Origin: Agapetus fuscipes | Taxonomy: Eukaryota; Arthropoda; Insecta; Trichoptera; Glossosomatidae | Assembly: GCA_951799405.1 (NCBI GenBank) | Contig: OX637354.1 | Span: 2,294,001 to 2,358,000 of the forward strand | DNA: 64,000 nt | Direction of reading: 5' to 3' | Shown here: positions 9,736 to 20,015 of the stretch, one piece after another | Layout: every line of letters begins with the position of its first letter | Numbering within the stretch: position 1 is the stretch's first letter | The notes under the pieces: generated by a model | What the model saw: only the letters and a program-made list of their open reading frames with translations | Database searches by the model: none | What the model was told of the DNA's origin: nothing | Program-made: the position numbers and the translations under genes

Positions 9736-10040
9736 TAACTTACAGTGCCTTTAATCATCTGTCCAGTTTCAAGCGTCGCGTCGGTGAGATAGAATATCGA
9801 TTATTGATGGGGTGCATGCCCCCTAATATCCCAATATAAGACACACCTGACTTGCCTGTCCCTTGTAACACATGTCCTTCTAATACTTACACCCTTTCAC
9901 CCTTACACCCTTCGGACGTTTGAATCGCATTAAACCAAAAAAGGAAATCTACGATTTGTTTCCGAAATTGAAAAAAATATTCTTAATGCTTTACAATGAC
10001 AAACATTGTTTTAACGATTTACTTGGGCTAAATTTCACAA

Positions 10041-10137
10041 CCCAAGTAACCTTTTAGGTTTTAAAAAGGTTACAAAAAGGTTAAAAAGGTTCTGGGATCT
10101 TTTTGTAACCTTTTTAAAACCTAAAACGTTACTTGGG
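10041..10137. mobile_element. 97-bp hairpin MITE
   Basis: Almost the whole element is an inverted repeat: CCCAAGTAACCTTTTAGG at the left and CCTAAAACGTTACTTGGG at the right, arms about 39 bp. It is absent from the matching site in copy 2 near 32940, where the flanks join directly, so it is a clean insertion difference. Confidence 0.85.
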
Positions 10138-10477
10138 AAGGCTTCGATTTAAATTTATTTTTCACAATTTACTTTAAAAAAATGTTCATATTTGTATGGT
10201 TCACAGTTTAAACCTTTGTTTTTCTTGCTTAGCGGCTAGGGTACTTATCGGGTACCCATCTCTACAAAGCACTGCAATCCGTATTTATAGACGGACTAAG
10301 GACTATGCTATGCTAGGTAACTTTCCAGGGTGACATAGACCCCTAAGACTTTCAAGAATTGGGGAGCCTCCCGCACTGGATTCTCAAAAAAAAATGCTAG
10401 CATATACCAGACCATACAAGAATTATCGCAAAGAGAAGCTTCGAGTAAACACGAGTAGGTACAACCATTAAATTTAA

Positions 10478-11030
10478 TCTAATCTAATCTAAGCTGCAAA
10501 GATATATATCATTCAAGATTTATACTAAATGCATTCCCACAAGCAGACATGTATAATTTCGCGCTAACACATGCCGCATGTGGACCTACAATATAAAAAC
10601 CCAATCTCAAATGAACATAAGCCCTGCAACTCTTGCCGTCCTTCCCTGAAACAGGGGTGACATTGGCAAAGTGAACCATTTTTTACAGTATAGGTGGTCA
10701 GCCGCATACCAACCTTTAAGTCAAGGAACATATTACATTTTTTTTTAAATCAATAAATAACAATATATACATGGACATAAAAAAAAAACATAAAACCAAT
10801 TTCACTTTAACAAACCCTAGCCGCCAACATCACAGATCAACCGCCATTTCTTTCTATCCTTACATACTTCTTTCATTTCCTCCAGAGTCATAACCTTCTT
10901 CATACAAGGTCTTCTTTTATTATGACTCTGGATATTCCATTCATTCGCAATTTCGGATATTTGGTCCATCCATACCTTTCTCGGTCTTCCTCTACCACGA
11001 CATCCATCCAAATACTACCATCAAATAGTC
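10478..11030 (-). mobile_element. LINE-A copy: C-terminal ORF and 3' UTR
   Basis: The minus-strand frame (10817-11011) reads GCRGRGRPRKVWMDQISEIA, NEWNIQSHNKRRPCMKKVMT and LEEMKEVCKDRKKWRLICDV then GG. This is the best preserved LINE-A C-terminus in copy 1. A basic GRGRPRK patch is followed by a KDRKKWR motif. The 3' UTR extends to 10478 and ends in TAATC repeats. The copy 2 counterpart is 33270-33835. Confidence 0.86.
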
Positions 11031-11278
11031 TGGACACACATATCCAAGTAAATAAAAACATACCACAATATAATTACAAGTAAACATACGCAGACATAAA
11101 CTCATATATTCGTAACAGTTCGTATAAATACAGTGATATATCTATCTGAGTTAATGTGAGTGAAAGTCTATAATGTAAGTTGCAAAGGTACATCGATCAC
11201 TTAAAGGTAAGACTGAATAAGTGACATTTATCTTGGTGGATGGTCAGCCTCATTCCAAACTATAAATCTAAGAACTAT

Positions 11279-11860
11279 CAGTGGCGAAGGGTGCCATACA
11301 ATTCGATTCCCATCGGCTTTCCTTTTAAAATGAGACAACAAAGTAGTTAAAAAATATAGGCACAAAGTAAACAAATACATTTAAAACCAAAGAAACAATA
11401 CGTATTTTTTCCCGATTGAAACCATGCTGTAACTGTAACTGTAACTGTAACTGTAACTCTGTCGCCATTCCGCGGGTGGCCAGAGCCTCTGCAGAGTTGC
11501 CTCCATTTTTTCCTATCGTGACATACCTCTTTCAATTCCTTCATATCCATCACCTTTTTCATGCATTTTCTTCTTTTACGCTCACTTTGTATATCCCATT
11601 CTTTCACAATCTCCTCAATCTGATCACTCCATACTTTTCTCGGTCGTCCCTTCCCTCTTTTTCCTTTCACACTTTCTTTGTATACATACTTTGTCAGTCT
11701 ATCATCTTTCATTCTTTCCACATGCTCAAGCCATCTCATCACATTCTTTTGTGTTCACATTCATGCATTCACATTCATGCAGTCTACTTTATTATCATTT
11801 TTGGCTAATTTAAAAAGGAAAATCGATGGGAATCGAGTTGTATGACACCCTTCGCCACTG
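11279..11860. mobile_element. hAT-like MITE, copy 1, with nested LINE-B
   Basis: The ends are CAGTGGCGAAGGGTG and CACCCTTCGCCACTG with long imperfect inverted repeats (CATCGG/CGATGG region). An exact 8-bp duplication AGAACTAT lies at 11271-11278 and 11861-11868. This is a textbook hAT signature. A LINE-B tail occupies the middle (11425-11787). In copy 2 the same MITE (34081-34592) carries a LINE-A tail instead. Confidence 0.9.
11425..11787 (-). mobile_element. LINE-B copy, C-terminal fragment, in copy 1 only
   Basis: The minus frame gives MRWLEHVERMKDDRLTKYVY, KGKRGKGRPRKVWSDQIEEI and LKEVCHDRKKWRQLCRGSGH. The 3' end is followed by GTTACA repeats ((ACAGTT)n on the element's strand). About 110 residues of the C-terminal region remain. 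It sits inside the hAT-like MITE. The tag CACATTCATGCA is repeated at its 5' end. Confidence 0.85.
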
Positions 11861-12228
11861 AGAACTATACAACCTATAATTCAAGGAACAATACAAATAC
11901 AATGAGAAATATTATATTTCAGGTTTTAAGCACAGAATGCGGTGAAAGCTTCACCCCTTGCTTTTCCATGGAAAATGACTTGTAAATCGTCGGAGTAAAA
12001 ACACAAGGACAGGCCGTGAACAGGAAATGAAGGCAGCCGGCGCAGGAAATCGATTCCCCAGGAGCTGTGAAGGAGGTGGAACACGTGGTGGCTGAGGAAA
12101 CCAGGAAGGGGAAACTGATCCTGAAGGAGCAGGGCAAATAACCTCAACAGAAATATAACTGGCACGCAATCTATAGACGGTATCCCAGACGGTAGGAGAA
12201 TGAAAGAAACATTCTTTGTTAGCTAAGC

Positions 12229-13019
12229 AAAATTGTTACAATTTTTTTTAGAGCATATAGACGGTCTTGTCTTGTCTTGTATCCTGCCGCCATTCCTCTA
12301 GGGGTGGCCAGTACCTCCACATAAGTGCCTCCACTTGACTCTGTCCCTGCAAACTTCTTTCATCTCATCTAATTTCATCACTCTTTTCATGCATGCTCTT
12401 CTCTTGTTTCCACTCTGTAAATTCCATTCATTCGCAATCTCACTTATCTGATCAATCCATTCTTTTCTAGGTCTTCCCTTTCCACGCTTACCTATTACAT
12501 TCCCTTTATACACTCTTTTTGTCAGTCGGTCTTCTTACGGTAAAAATAATATAGTGCATAAGCGACAAAAACTAAATTGTTCAGGAGAGCAGTTTAAAGT
12601 TTGAGATTGCAGAAAAATGGTATAACTTGTTTTATTTTGTATCATATCGTTCAAATCAAAACAGTTTTGAAATTAAAAAAATGAAGGCATTTATTGGCAT
12701 TCCTATTAATGTGGTTTTACGTTGTTTTACGAGGTTTTATGTCACAAACGCCTTCAGGACAAAAAAGGGATAAAAATCTTGTCGGTTACACCAAAACAAT
12801 ATTTCGAAAACGTAGTTGTTTGCTTGGGCATAAATGACAAAAAAGTCATCGTAGAGCTACGGGAGTGAGTTCATTTTAAAAAGCGCAAAATTTATTATTT
12901 ATTATATTATATTATTATTAATTAGGATAGCATTCATAACTCATTTTCGACCAAAACGTCGCTTATGCCCTATTTCCTTTTTACCGTCGATATGCTCTAA
13001 AAAAAGTTATAACAATTTT
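12229..13019. mobile_element. MITE with ~75-bp inverted ends (GCATAAGCGAC family), copy 1
   Basis: The left end AAAATTGTTACAATTTTTTT then AGAGCATATAGACGGT mirrors the right end ACCGTCGATATGCTCT then AAAAAAAGTTATAACAATTT. The inner TIR holds GGGCATAAGCGAC. The interior shares GGCATTTATTGGCATTCCTA with the copy at 61515-61875. A LINE-B fragment interrupts it at 12266-12536. No transposase is encoded. The copy 2 counterpart is 34962-35437. Confidence 0.75.
12266..12536 (-). mobile_element. LINE-B fragment inserted in a MITE, copy 1 only
   Basis: The minus frame reads KGNVIGKRGKGRPRKEWIDQ, EIANEWNLQSGNKRRACMKR and CRDRVKWRHLCGGTGHP. The 3' tail consists of ACAAG repeats rather than ACAGTT. The short duplication ACGGT flanks it (12261-12265, 12537-12541). 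It is absent from copy 2, so it inserted after the copies separated. Confidence 0.83.
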
Positions 13020-13279
13020 ACTCGTACGTCCCCCCATGCTTGTTTGGCTTATCTACCATGCGGCATGTGCAAGCGCGAACTGATAAATGTCTGTTTTTGT
13101 GAACGCACTTTATCTGAATCTAAAATGTAATGTATCTTTGCAACTTAGATTAAAGATAATAGAAAAAACCTTTTTAGAGCAGCGCGAGAAAAACAGCTAT
13201 TCTCTCAAGTGATCGTCGACGTCATGGAACTTAGGCCTTCTTGTGGGCATGCATCTATTATGAATCTGAAATGTTAATA

Positions 13280-13550
13280 AACATGTCTAATCTAATAAAA
13301 TCTAAGTTGCAGTATATATGTTACATTGGAGATTCACATTACATGCATTCCCACAACCAGACACGTACAAGTTCGCGCTTGCACCTGCCTCATATGTGAA
13401 CCTACAACACAAAACCAAATCTCAAATGGATATAGGTACACACTGCAACTCTTGCCGTCCTTCCCTGAAACAGGGGTGAAATTGGCAAAGTGAACCATTT
13501 TTACAGCATGGGTGGTCAGCCGCATACCAACCTATAAGTCAAGGAACTAT
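13280..13550 (-). mobile_element. LINE-A 3' tail copy
   Basis: The minus strand runs from CCTTGACTTATAGGTTGG to TTAGATTAGACATG. The counterpart in copy 2 is 35705-35970. A further tail piece lies at 13060-13160 (plus strand). Confidence 0.8.
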
Positions 13551-13568
13551 GTATGTATCTAAATAAGA

Positions 13569-13796
13569 TTAAATATTATTATATTTTGTATTGTTTGTGT
13601 ATTAACACTGTGAAAATTCATTTTGTTTCAATTTATAATTTTTGGATGAAATTTTTCAAGCAAAACACTGTTTATTTTCACTATAGACTTTATTTAAAAG
13701 ATTAAAATCTTTAAAACTATAATTTTGTTTTAAAGATTTTAATCTTTTAAATAAAGTCTATAGTGAAAATAAACAGTGTTTTGCTTAAATATTATT
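13569..13796. repeat. Insertion containing a perfect 60-bp inverted repeat
   Basis: Arms 13658-13717 and 13727-13786 are exact reverse complements, with only a 9-base loop. The 12-bp direct repeat TTAAATATTATT flanks the extra sequence (13569-13580, 13785-13796). In copy 2 the block is missing and a single related TTAAATAACATTATT remains near 35990. It could be a small mobile element or a fold-back sequencing artefact. Confidence 0.85.
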
Positions 13797-14172
13797 GATT
13801 ATTGGTTTCTGACTCAGACAAACTACTAAGAAAATAGATGATAAGGTTAATTTTTCTTCTAATAATGGAAGTAATAAAATTGTTTCTCATTCGATTCATC
13901 ATTATTTATTAGTACGGGACGTTAAGGGGGTCCAGCCACCCATCACACAACAGTTTTCCTTCCTTTCATCGCAGCTAATATTTGCCAAACACACAAAAAC
14001 GAATAATACATTTTCATATTTAATATCCTAATGGACCGTTACATCTCTGAATTAGTTTCGCCTTCTACGAAAAGATGCTTGTATCTTATTCTGTATCTTA
14101 ATATAGACGGTTAAAAGAAAATAGGGCATAAGCGACGTTTTGGTCAAAAATGAACTATAAAAAAAAATGCAA

Positions 14173-14494
14173 CTAAGCTACACATATAGTGTAACTTCTT
14201 GCCGCGTTATCCCCGAGGGGGTCGCATGTGGCGAGTTGAACCTATTTATTTTTACAGGTAAGGGGGCCGGCCTTACGCCAACCACTTCAGATTGAAGTGG
14301 GGGTTTCCCAGCTCCCGAGAGGGCTGGTACTCGTTTTTTGTGAAGGCTGAGTAAACCTTGCCGGTATTTTATTTTGGGCTTTGAAATAAACACCGAAACG
14401 GGAAATCATTTCTGACAACCTCACTTCGGCGGGATTCGAACCCGAGCTCACGGCATGGAATGCAAGCACTCTACCAACTGAGCTATCGACCGGT
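14173..14494 (-). mobile_element. SINE-1 full-length copy
   Basis: The minus strand has GATAGCTCAGTTGGTAGAGT (A box), GGGTTCGAATCCCGCC (B box), the complete body, and the 3' end TGTGTAGCTTAGTTGC. One of the best preserved copies. The counterpart is 36382-36703. Confidence 0.9.
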
Positions 14495-14496
14495 CA

Positions 14497-14940
14497 ACTA
14501 TGAATGCTTATAAAGAAAGTATATGTTGCAAGAATAGAAGGATGTCGTGGTAGAGGAAGACCGAGAAAGGTATGGATGGACGAAATTTCCGAAATAGCGA
14601 ATGAATGGGATATCCAGAATCATAATAAAAGAAGAGCTTGTATAAAAAGGGTTATGACTCTGGATAAAATGAAAGAAGTATGTAAGGACCGAAAAAAGTG
14701 GCGGCTGATTTGTAATGTAGGCGGCTAAGGCCAAGAATTAATTTTAATTTTTATAGATTTTTTGTAGATTTTCTAGTTTTTGTTTGTTTGTATAACTGGA
14801 TGTAATTAATTGCTTGTATTCCTTGACTTATAGGTTGGTACGAGGCTGACCACCCATACTGTAAAAAATCGTTCACTTTGCCAATGTCACCCCTGTGTCG
14901 GGGAAGGTTGGCAAAAGTTGTAGGACTTATGTTCATGTTC
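14497..14940 (+). mobile_element. LINE-A copy: C-terminal ORF and partial 3' UTR
   Basis: The frame reads GCRGRGRPRKVWMDEISEIA, NEWDIQNHNKRRACIKRVMT and LDKMKEVCKDRKKWRLICNV then GG. The 3' UTR is cut after GTTCATGTTCATGCTTATG and joined to an inverted tail piece (14941-15020). Confidence 0.85.
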
Positions 14941-15039
14941 ATGCTTATGGGGGTGACATTGGCAAAGAGAACCATTTTTACAGCATGTATGCCTATATCA
15001 CATAATAATACGCATACCAACCTATAACTATGGACCTAT

Positions 15040-15355
15040 GGACCGGTCCGTAGTCCGTAGTGGCAACACTTCGGACTCGTAAATGGAAGGTTGTGGATTT
15101 GGATCCCGGCGGAGCACAAAAATTTACCATTTATACATATTTCGAATGTGCTCTTCGCTGAGTTGAAAAATTCATAAACCTTTACCAAAGACCGGTCACT
15201 GAAAGGTCCATCCAACCTTACAACAACTGGGTCTTGCTTGAGAATTGGCGCTTTCAACAGCGACGACCAAGCTCGCAGAGGGCTCTTGAGGCGTGATACA
15301 CACAAAAACAGCGCTCACCAAATAAATCATCCTAATATTATTATTATTATTATTA
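15040..15355 (+). mobile_element. SINE-2 copy
   Basis: GGACCGGTCCGTAGTCCG leads into CACTTCGGACTCGTAAATGG, then the B-box region (degenerate GGATTTGGATCCC), the body, and the tail CAGCGCTCACCAAATAAATC with TAT repeats. 5S-derived sequence is absent here. The counterpart is 37250-37553. Confidence 0.87.
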
Positions 15356-15939
15356 TAAGTCAAAGAATATACACGACATATTACATTTTATAAATTACAA
15401 AATCAACCCAATTTAGTTTTTGTCACTTATGCCTTACTGCCTTTTAACCGTCGATATCTTTCCCTTTCTTGTCCCCAATACAATATCTTTAATAATAAAT
15501 AACAGATTTCCGTGTCGTACATTATATTGTAGATGATTTAGGGGGCTTACTTCTACGCTTCTACGGCTCTACGATTCTTCCCCTGCATTTGCGTTTTCTG
15601 TTATAACTTTTAACCCTGAGTGGCGTTTCTGTTATTTCCTCGACATTAAATGGCTCTTGTGGTGTCAGAAAATGTTAACTGTACACAAAACATCGTTTAC
15701 ACTGAACTCTGAGGATATTTTTTTGATCTAAATGAGAGTTTTTAAAGTTTCTTTTGTTGAGTTTTACACCCGCTTTTCAGGAAAAAGCAGTAAGTGTTTC
15801 AAGGTTTATGTTCATGCAAGGTTTTGTTTATTTGTATGCACACGTGCAGAATGTGTAGGCGCGAACCTACGTGTGCGTGTTTGTGCGAATGCATTAAATA
15901 TGAGCCTTTCAGATTTTCTTTTTTTCAAATTTTCTTCCG

Positions 15940-16220
15940 TAGTCTAATGTTCAACACTTCTGACTCGTAAATGGATGGTTATGAGTTCGAGTTCCGGCGG
16001 AGCACAAAAAAAAAATTATATTTTCAAATTTGCTCTTCGCTGGATTGAAAAATTCATATACCTTTACCAAAGACCGGCCACTAAAGGTCCATCCAGCCTT
16101 ACAGCAAATGGGTCTTGCTTGAGAATTGGCGCTTTCTACAGCGACGACCAAGCTCGCAGAGGGCTCATCAGGGGTGATACACACCAAAACACCAAATAAA
16201 TCATCTTAATATTATTTATT
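15940..16220 (+). mobile_element. SINE-2 copy, copy 1 only
   Basis: Starts near CCGTAGTCTAATGTTCAACA, has ATGAGTTCGAGTTCCGG as B-box region, and ends in CCAAATAAATCATC and TTATTATT. Copy 2 diverges at this point (about 38125). Confidence 0.8.
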
Positions 16221-16351
16221 ATTCATACTGGAGACATATCGATACCTTAAAGGTGACATACATAAATAGCATTTTTTTTTTTTTTAAGAAATCCTGTGCG
16301 GGAGACTCCCTAGATTCTAGAGACTCTAGGGGTCTATGACACTTGTTGTAG

Positions 16352-16597
16352 TGCCGCAGAGGTGTACAAGCTTGGTCGTCGCTACAAAGCGCCAATACTC
16401 AAGCAAGACCCAGTTGCTGTAAGGCTGGATGGACCTTTGGTGACCGGTCATTGGTAAAGGTTTATGAATTTTACAACCCAGCGAAGAGCAAATTTGAAAA
16501 TATAAATGGTATATTTTTTGTGCTCCGCCGGGATTTGAACCCACAACCTTCCCATTCAGAGTCCGCAGTGTTACCACTGAGCTACGGACGGTCATGA
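16352..16597 (-). mobile_element. SINE-2 copy
   Basis: The minus strand reads CCGTCCGTAGCTCAGTGGTA, a more tRNA-like A box than most copies, then GGGTTCAAATCCCGG. The body continues to 16352, where an unrelated repeat (CTAGGGGTCTATGACAC) abuts. The same neighbour occurs at 26500. Confidence 0.82.
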
Positions 16598-16599
16598 AT

Positions 16600-17220
16600 A
16601 TATATATGAATATAGATGGTCATATTATAAAGCTTACATGGATTTTTCAGATAAATGCACCGTTTTCTACGAGAGAAAACACTCCAAAAGTGTGATTATC
16701 CTGTAGTTTAGAAGTTTTTGATGAGCACTTCCTTATAATTAATTCCCTTACTATGAGAAGTTACTCCCTAGAATGTTTCATCCACGATTTCTCAAATCAG
16801 GGAACCAGTTTAACCTTTGGTGGCGATATGGAACGACAGAGAATAATTTTCTAATAATTTACGTTCCTTATAGTTATCGCTGGTATGGACGAGAGGTTCA
16901 TACGTCAGCAGTCGAATTTGCGTTATTGAAATAATCACAAGTTCAAACCCCGCTTATCAACAATAACTTTGACTTCTTGTTCAACAGGTGTCATTGGGCT
17001 ATTGTTTATTTATGGTTCATTCAAATATGGAATAATGAATTATTAATTGATAATGTTTATTATATCTGTTTCTAGCCAGTCAAAAAAATTGGTGAATTGG
17101 ATTCCTAATCACAAATTCATCAAAAAAATAATAACAATAAAAAAGAACTTTACTCCTTTGAATAAAATTACAAAAAATACTTTTTTTATCCATAAAAATG
17201 CTTTGTTAATTATGTAAAGA
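16600..17220. other. Mixed AT-rich spacer with MITE remnant
   Basis: 16621-16805 is an inverted match to the MITE at 6074-6313. 16900-17060 matches copy 2 near 38560-38690 loosely and lacks the LINE-B insertion found there. No coding frame. Confidence 0.45.
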
Positions 17221-17567
17221 AACCAATTGATTTTGCTGATATACTTCAGACTTGAGGTTTAACTTTTGACCCTTGTCTTGCCGCTGCCGCGTCTTAAACA
17301 ACAACTTATAAGTCTTGTAGGTGCCACCTTCATCAGGAAGATTATTAACCTATTGTCTGCCGCTAAAAGCTCGTTACTAGAAATCTTGTCTTTGGGGCAG
17401 CCCACGCAATATTATAACAAATATCTAGAAAATATGAAGATTTTTGTTTTTAGCGTAGCAACATTTCACAACAAGATATCTTGTCACTGGCCTATGAGAC
17501 ATTATGTTACCAGAAATTCTAAGAATAAAAATCTTTAGCGTAGCCCACGCAATTTTTGACAATATAT

Positions 17568-18001
17568 TGTAATGTTTTTGGGTTCGAAAAGTCTCTAAAT
17601 CAAAACATACAGGTCTTCTTTCAGGATCTTTATTTGCACTTAATATATTTTTACAATTTATATTTATTTTTAACACTTTTGGTAACACAAATTTATTTTC
17701 ACAGTTCAGTATCGCTTACACTCTTCAAATCAAAGGCAACTATCTCACTGACTGGGTGCACTCAACATCACGCCTTATATACTTCACAGACAGAACTCTC
17801 TAGGAGCTAATTTTGCCAGTACACTCGCGAACATTCTACCAACTTCAAGAGTACAAAAGGATCATTATTTTCTAGATTTCTTAGGCACATAATTATTGCT
17901 ACCTACGGTGTACACCTATATTAATCTACTTTTGACATAATACCATAAAAACTATCACTACCTACGATGTACACCTATATTAATCTACTATTTACATAAC
18001 A
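17568..18001 (-). mobile_element. Solo LTR, 434 bp
   Basis: Read on the minus strand it starts TGTTATGTAAATAG and ends AAAAACATTACA, with the TATA-like AGTATATAAGGCG and AATAAA motifs. The 4-bp duplication ATAT flanks it (17564-17567, 18002-18005). Independent copies with the same ends at 50117-50553 confirm the limits. No internal region is present. The 4-bp duplication is consistent with, but does not prove, a Ty3/gypsy-type origin. Confidence 0.85.
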
Positions 18002-18179
18002 ATATTTTGTCTGTAGATACTTCAGCATGACCTTTATTACGAAAAATCTTGTCTTTGGCGTAGCACCTTTTTTGACAAGATATCTTATCATCAATTAGGT
18101 TAACATAAAATTATGAGAAATGTTATTTTTGACTAGCACACACATTTTTTTGCGACATACCTTTTTCTTTCGTAGCGTA

Positions 18180-18500
18180 GTCAGGTAGATAGCTCAGTTG
18201 GTAGAGTGCTTGCATTCCATGCCGAGAGCTCAGATTCGAATCCAACAAAAGGTGTCAGAAATTATTAACCGTTTCGATGTTAATTTCAAACCCAAAATAA
18301 AATACCAGTAAGGAATTACGAGAAAATATGAATACCAGCCCCCTCGGGAGCTGGAAAGCCCCCATTTTAACTGTAGTAGTTAGCGTAAGGCCGGCTCCCT
18401 TACCTGTGAATAAAATAGATTCCACTCGCCACATGCGAAAGCCTTCAGGGATAACGCGACAAGAAGTGACAAAATTTCTGTAGCTTAGTTGCGTTTTGCG
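18180..18500 (+). mobile_element. SINE-1 full-length copy
   Basis: AGGTAGATAGCTCAGTTGGT and CAGATTCGAATCC mark the head, and TTCTGTAGCTTAGTTGCG the 3' end. The counterpart at 40680-41000 looks identical by eye. Confidence 0.88.
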
Positions 18501-18659
18501 TTGCGTATCCCACCCAATTTTTGGCAACAAATCTTGCCTTTGGCAAAGTACCTTTTGTTTGACAAGATATGTAATTTATGCCTTTGAGATTTGAGTACAT
18601 AACATTACGAAAGTCTTACCTTTAACTGGCACACACATTTTTTTTACATGTATCATATT

Positions 18660-18848
18660 TTTTGCGTGGCGTGTACATTTCTGCAATGAGATACTCTGGC
18701 AGACATGGTGTTAAGAAAGTTATCAACGAGGCTGTCGGAGGAGAGGAGAGGGCGCTTGATGAAGGAGGCTGTGAGTTCATTATCGCCGTGGACCGCAAGG
18801 AAAGTCGGCAGGTAGACGTCAGAGGCTGGACGCAAGCCACCCACCCCA
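18660..18848 (-). other. GC-richer exon-like block, unassigned
   Basis: This 190-bp block is clearly GC-richer than its surroundings. Open frames cross it on both strands, including an 83-residue plus frame and an 87-residue minus frame. I recognise no protein. Two base differences separate it from the other copy (18683, 18786); the first creates a stop in one of the minus frames. It may be a captured host fragment carried next to a MITE; this is a guess. Confidence 0.25.
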
Positions 18849-18849
18849 C

Positions 18850-19023
18850 CAGGGCTGGAAGTCTCATCACCACGGTAATTCTCACCTACCGAATATCGGT
18901 AATATTTGCATGAAGACTAATCAGCTGTTCACCTGCGGTCATCTTGGATTGACAGGTCTTCATACAAATATTACCGATATTCGGTAGGTAAGAATTACCG
19001 TGATGATGAGACTTCCAGCCCTG
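18850..19023. mobile_element. MITE with ~66-bp inverted ends
   Basis: Starts CAGGGCTGGAAGTCTCATCA and ends in the complement, with arms continuing through CGGTAATTCTCACCTACCG and ACCGATATTCGGTAGGTAAG. The central spacer is about 38 bp (TCAGCTGTTCACCTGCGG). No clear target duplication. The counterpart is 41350-41523. Confidence 0.85.
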
Positions 19024-19057
19024 AACCAATAGGAAACATTAACACAAATGATAAGGG

Positions 19058-19172
19058 CGGGTAAATCAGCCTTCACAAGAAATGAGTACCAGCCCCCTCG
19101 GAAGATTGGTAAACCCCAACTTCAACTGAAGTGGTTGGCGTAAGGCCGGCCCCCTTACCTGTAAAATAAGGC
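19058..19172 (+). mobile_element. SINE-1 body fragment
   Basis: From AATCAGCCTTCACAAGAAAT to CCCCCTTACCTGTAAAAT. Headless. The counterpart is 41558-41672. Between 19173 and 19700 are a short LINE-D-like piece (CAGTCCACTCCTAGGCC) and broken LINE-A tail pieces. Confidence 0.7.
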
Positions 19173-20015
19173 GGGTAAAAAAAGATTCATATTTTTCAAT
19201 CACATTCCTTCTTCCTCATTCTTTCACAGTCCACTCCTAGGCCTCCTCCTATCTTCTCCATGTTTGTCCATCCGTCCCCCCAGTGCTTGTTTGGCTTACC
19301 GACTGTTTGAATCAAAGATTAAGAATTTGGAAGAAGAAAGCAGCTGATATGAGGCTGACCACCCATGCTGTAGAAAATGGTTCACTTAGCCAATAATAAT
19401 TATAATAAGACTATCTTTATTCCAGCCCGGTCACGCGGAGGATGCAATACGTGACCAGCCATATAAAAATAAACATCTATCGGAAAAAAACATACAAGAA
19501 GAAAGAAACATATAAGAAAATAGAAAAAGATGACAGCGTGGAGATGAAGAATGCGTTGTGGCTGAAAAACCTATGCCAATGTCAACCCTGTTTCAAGGAA
19601 GGTCGGCAAGAGTTGCAGGGTGTATGTTCATAAGAGATTTGGGTTTTTATGTTGCAAGTGCAAACTTATACGTGTCTGCTTGTGAGAATGCATGTAATAT
19701 GAATCCCCAGAGTGGTGAACGCAGTCCCATTGCTCGCCAAGAACAAAGTTCCAAATTCAAAAATGTTTCGAGCCAATTTTAAAATTATTTCATCAAGAAG
19801 CTACCTTTCCTTTTTGAGTTGTCATTCATGTTTTTTTTTTTGACTCAGAAATTCAGAATATTCCCATCACTATGTCGGATAAGGAAAGTGGCTAGTAAAA
19901 GTGAGCCAAGGAATAAATTAATTCTGAGATTCGCGTCACCTCATAACCACAATCTAGAAAATAGCCTCTGCCCCGGTTCTGCTTTGTTTTGGTTACACCA
20001 AGTTAATGAGGATTT

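Larger units (their letters stand above)
14101..15456. mobile_element. GCATAAGCGAC-family MITE ends with nested SINE-1, LINE-A and SINE-2
   Basis: The left end ATAGACGGTTAAAAGAAAAT (with GGGCATAAGCGACG) mirrors the right end GTCACTTATGCC...CTTTTAACCGTCGATAT. Between them sit SINE-1 (14173-14494), LINE-A (14497-14940) and SINE-2 (15040-15355). The original MITE is thus largely buried. The counterpart is 36310-37651. Confidence 0.65.
17370..18665. repeat. Degenerate tandem repeat split by an LTR and a SINE
   Basis: Three diverged units share AAATCTTGTCTTTGG, GACAAGATAT and a CTGGCACACACATTTTTT-type end (about 17376-17565, 18040-18175, 18525-18655). An LTR (17568-18001) and a SINE-1 (18180-18500) sit between them. 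The whole block recurs almost unchanged at 39870-41165. Confidence 0.6.

Noticed and set aside
11926..12169. Three overlapping minus-strand frames of 72-79 codons, also in copy 2 at 34651-34910
   Set aside because: All three frames are open over the same GC-richer block and none matches a family I know. Conservation follows from the duplication, so there is no evidence for which, if any, is coding.
14440..14494. tRNA-like heads with clear A and B boxes as tRNA genes (here and at 18180, 23970, 26147, 49472, 55252)
   Set aside because: Each continues into the SINE body without an acceptor 3' strand or T-run terminator, and many near-identical copies exist.
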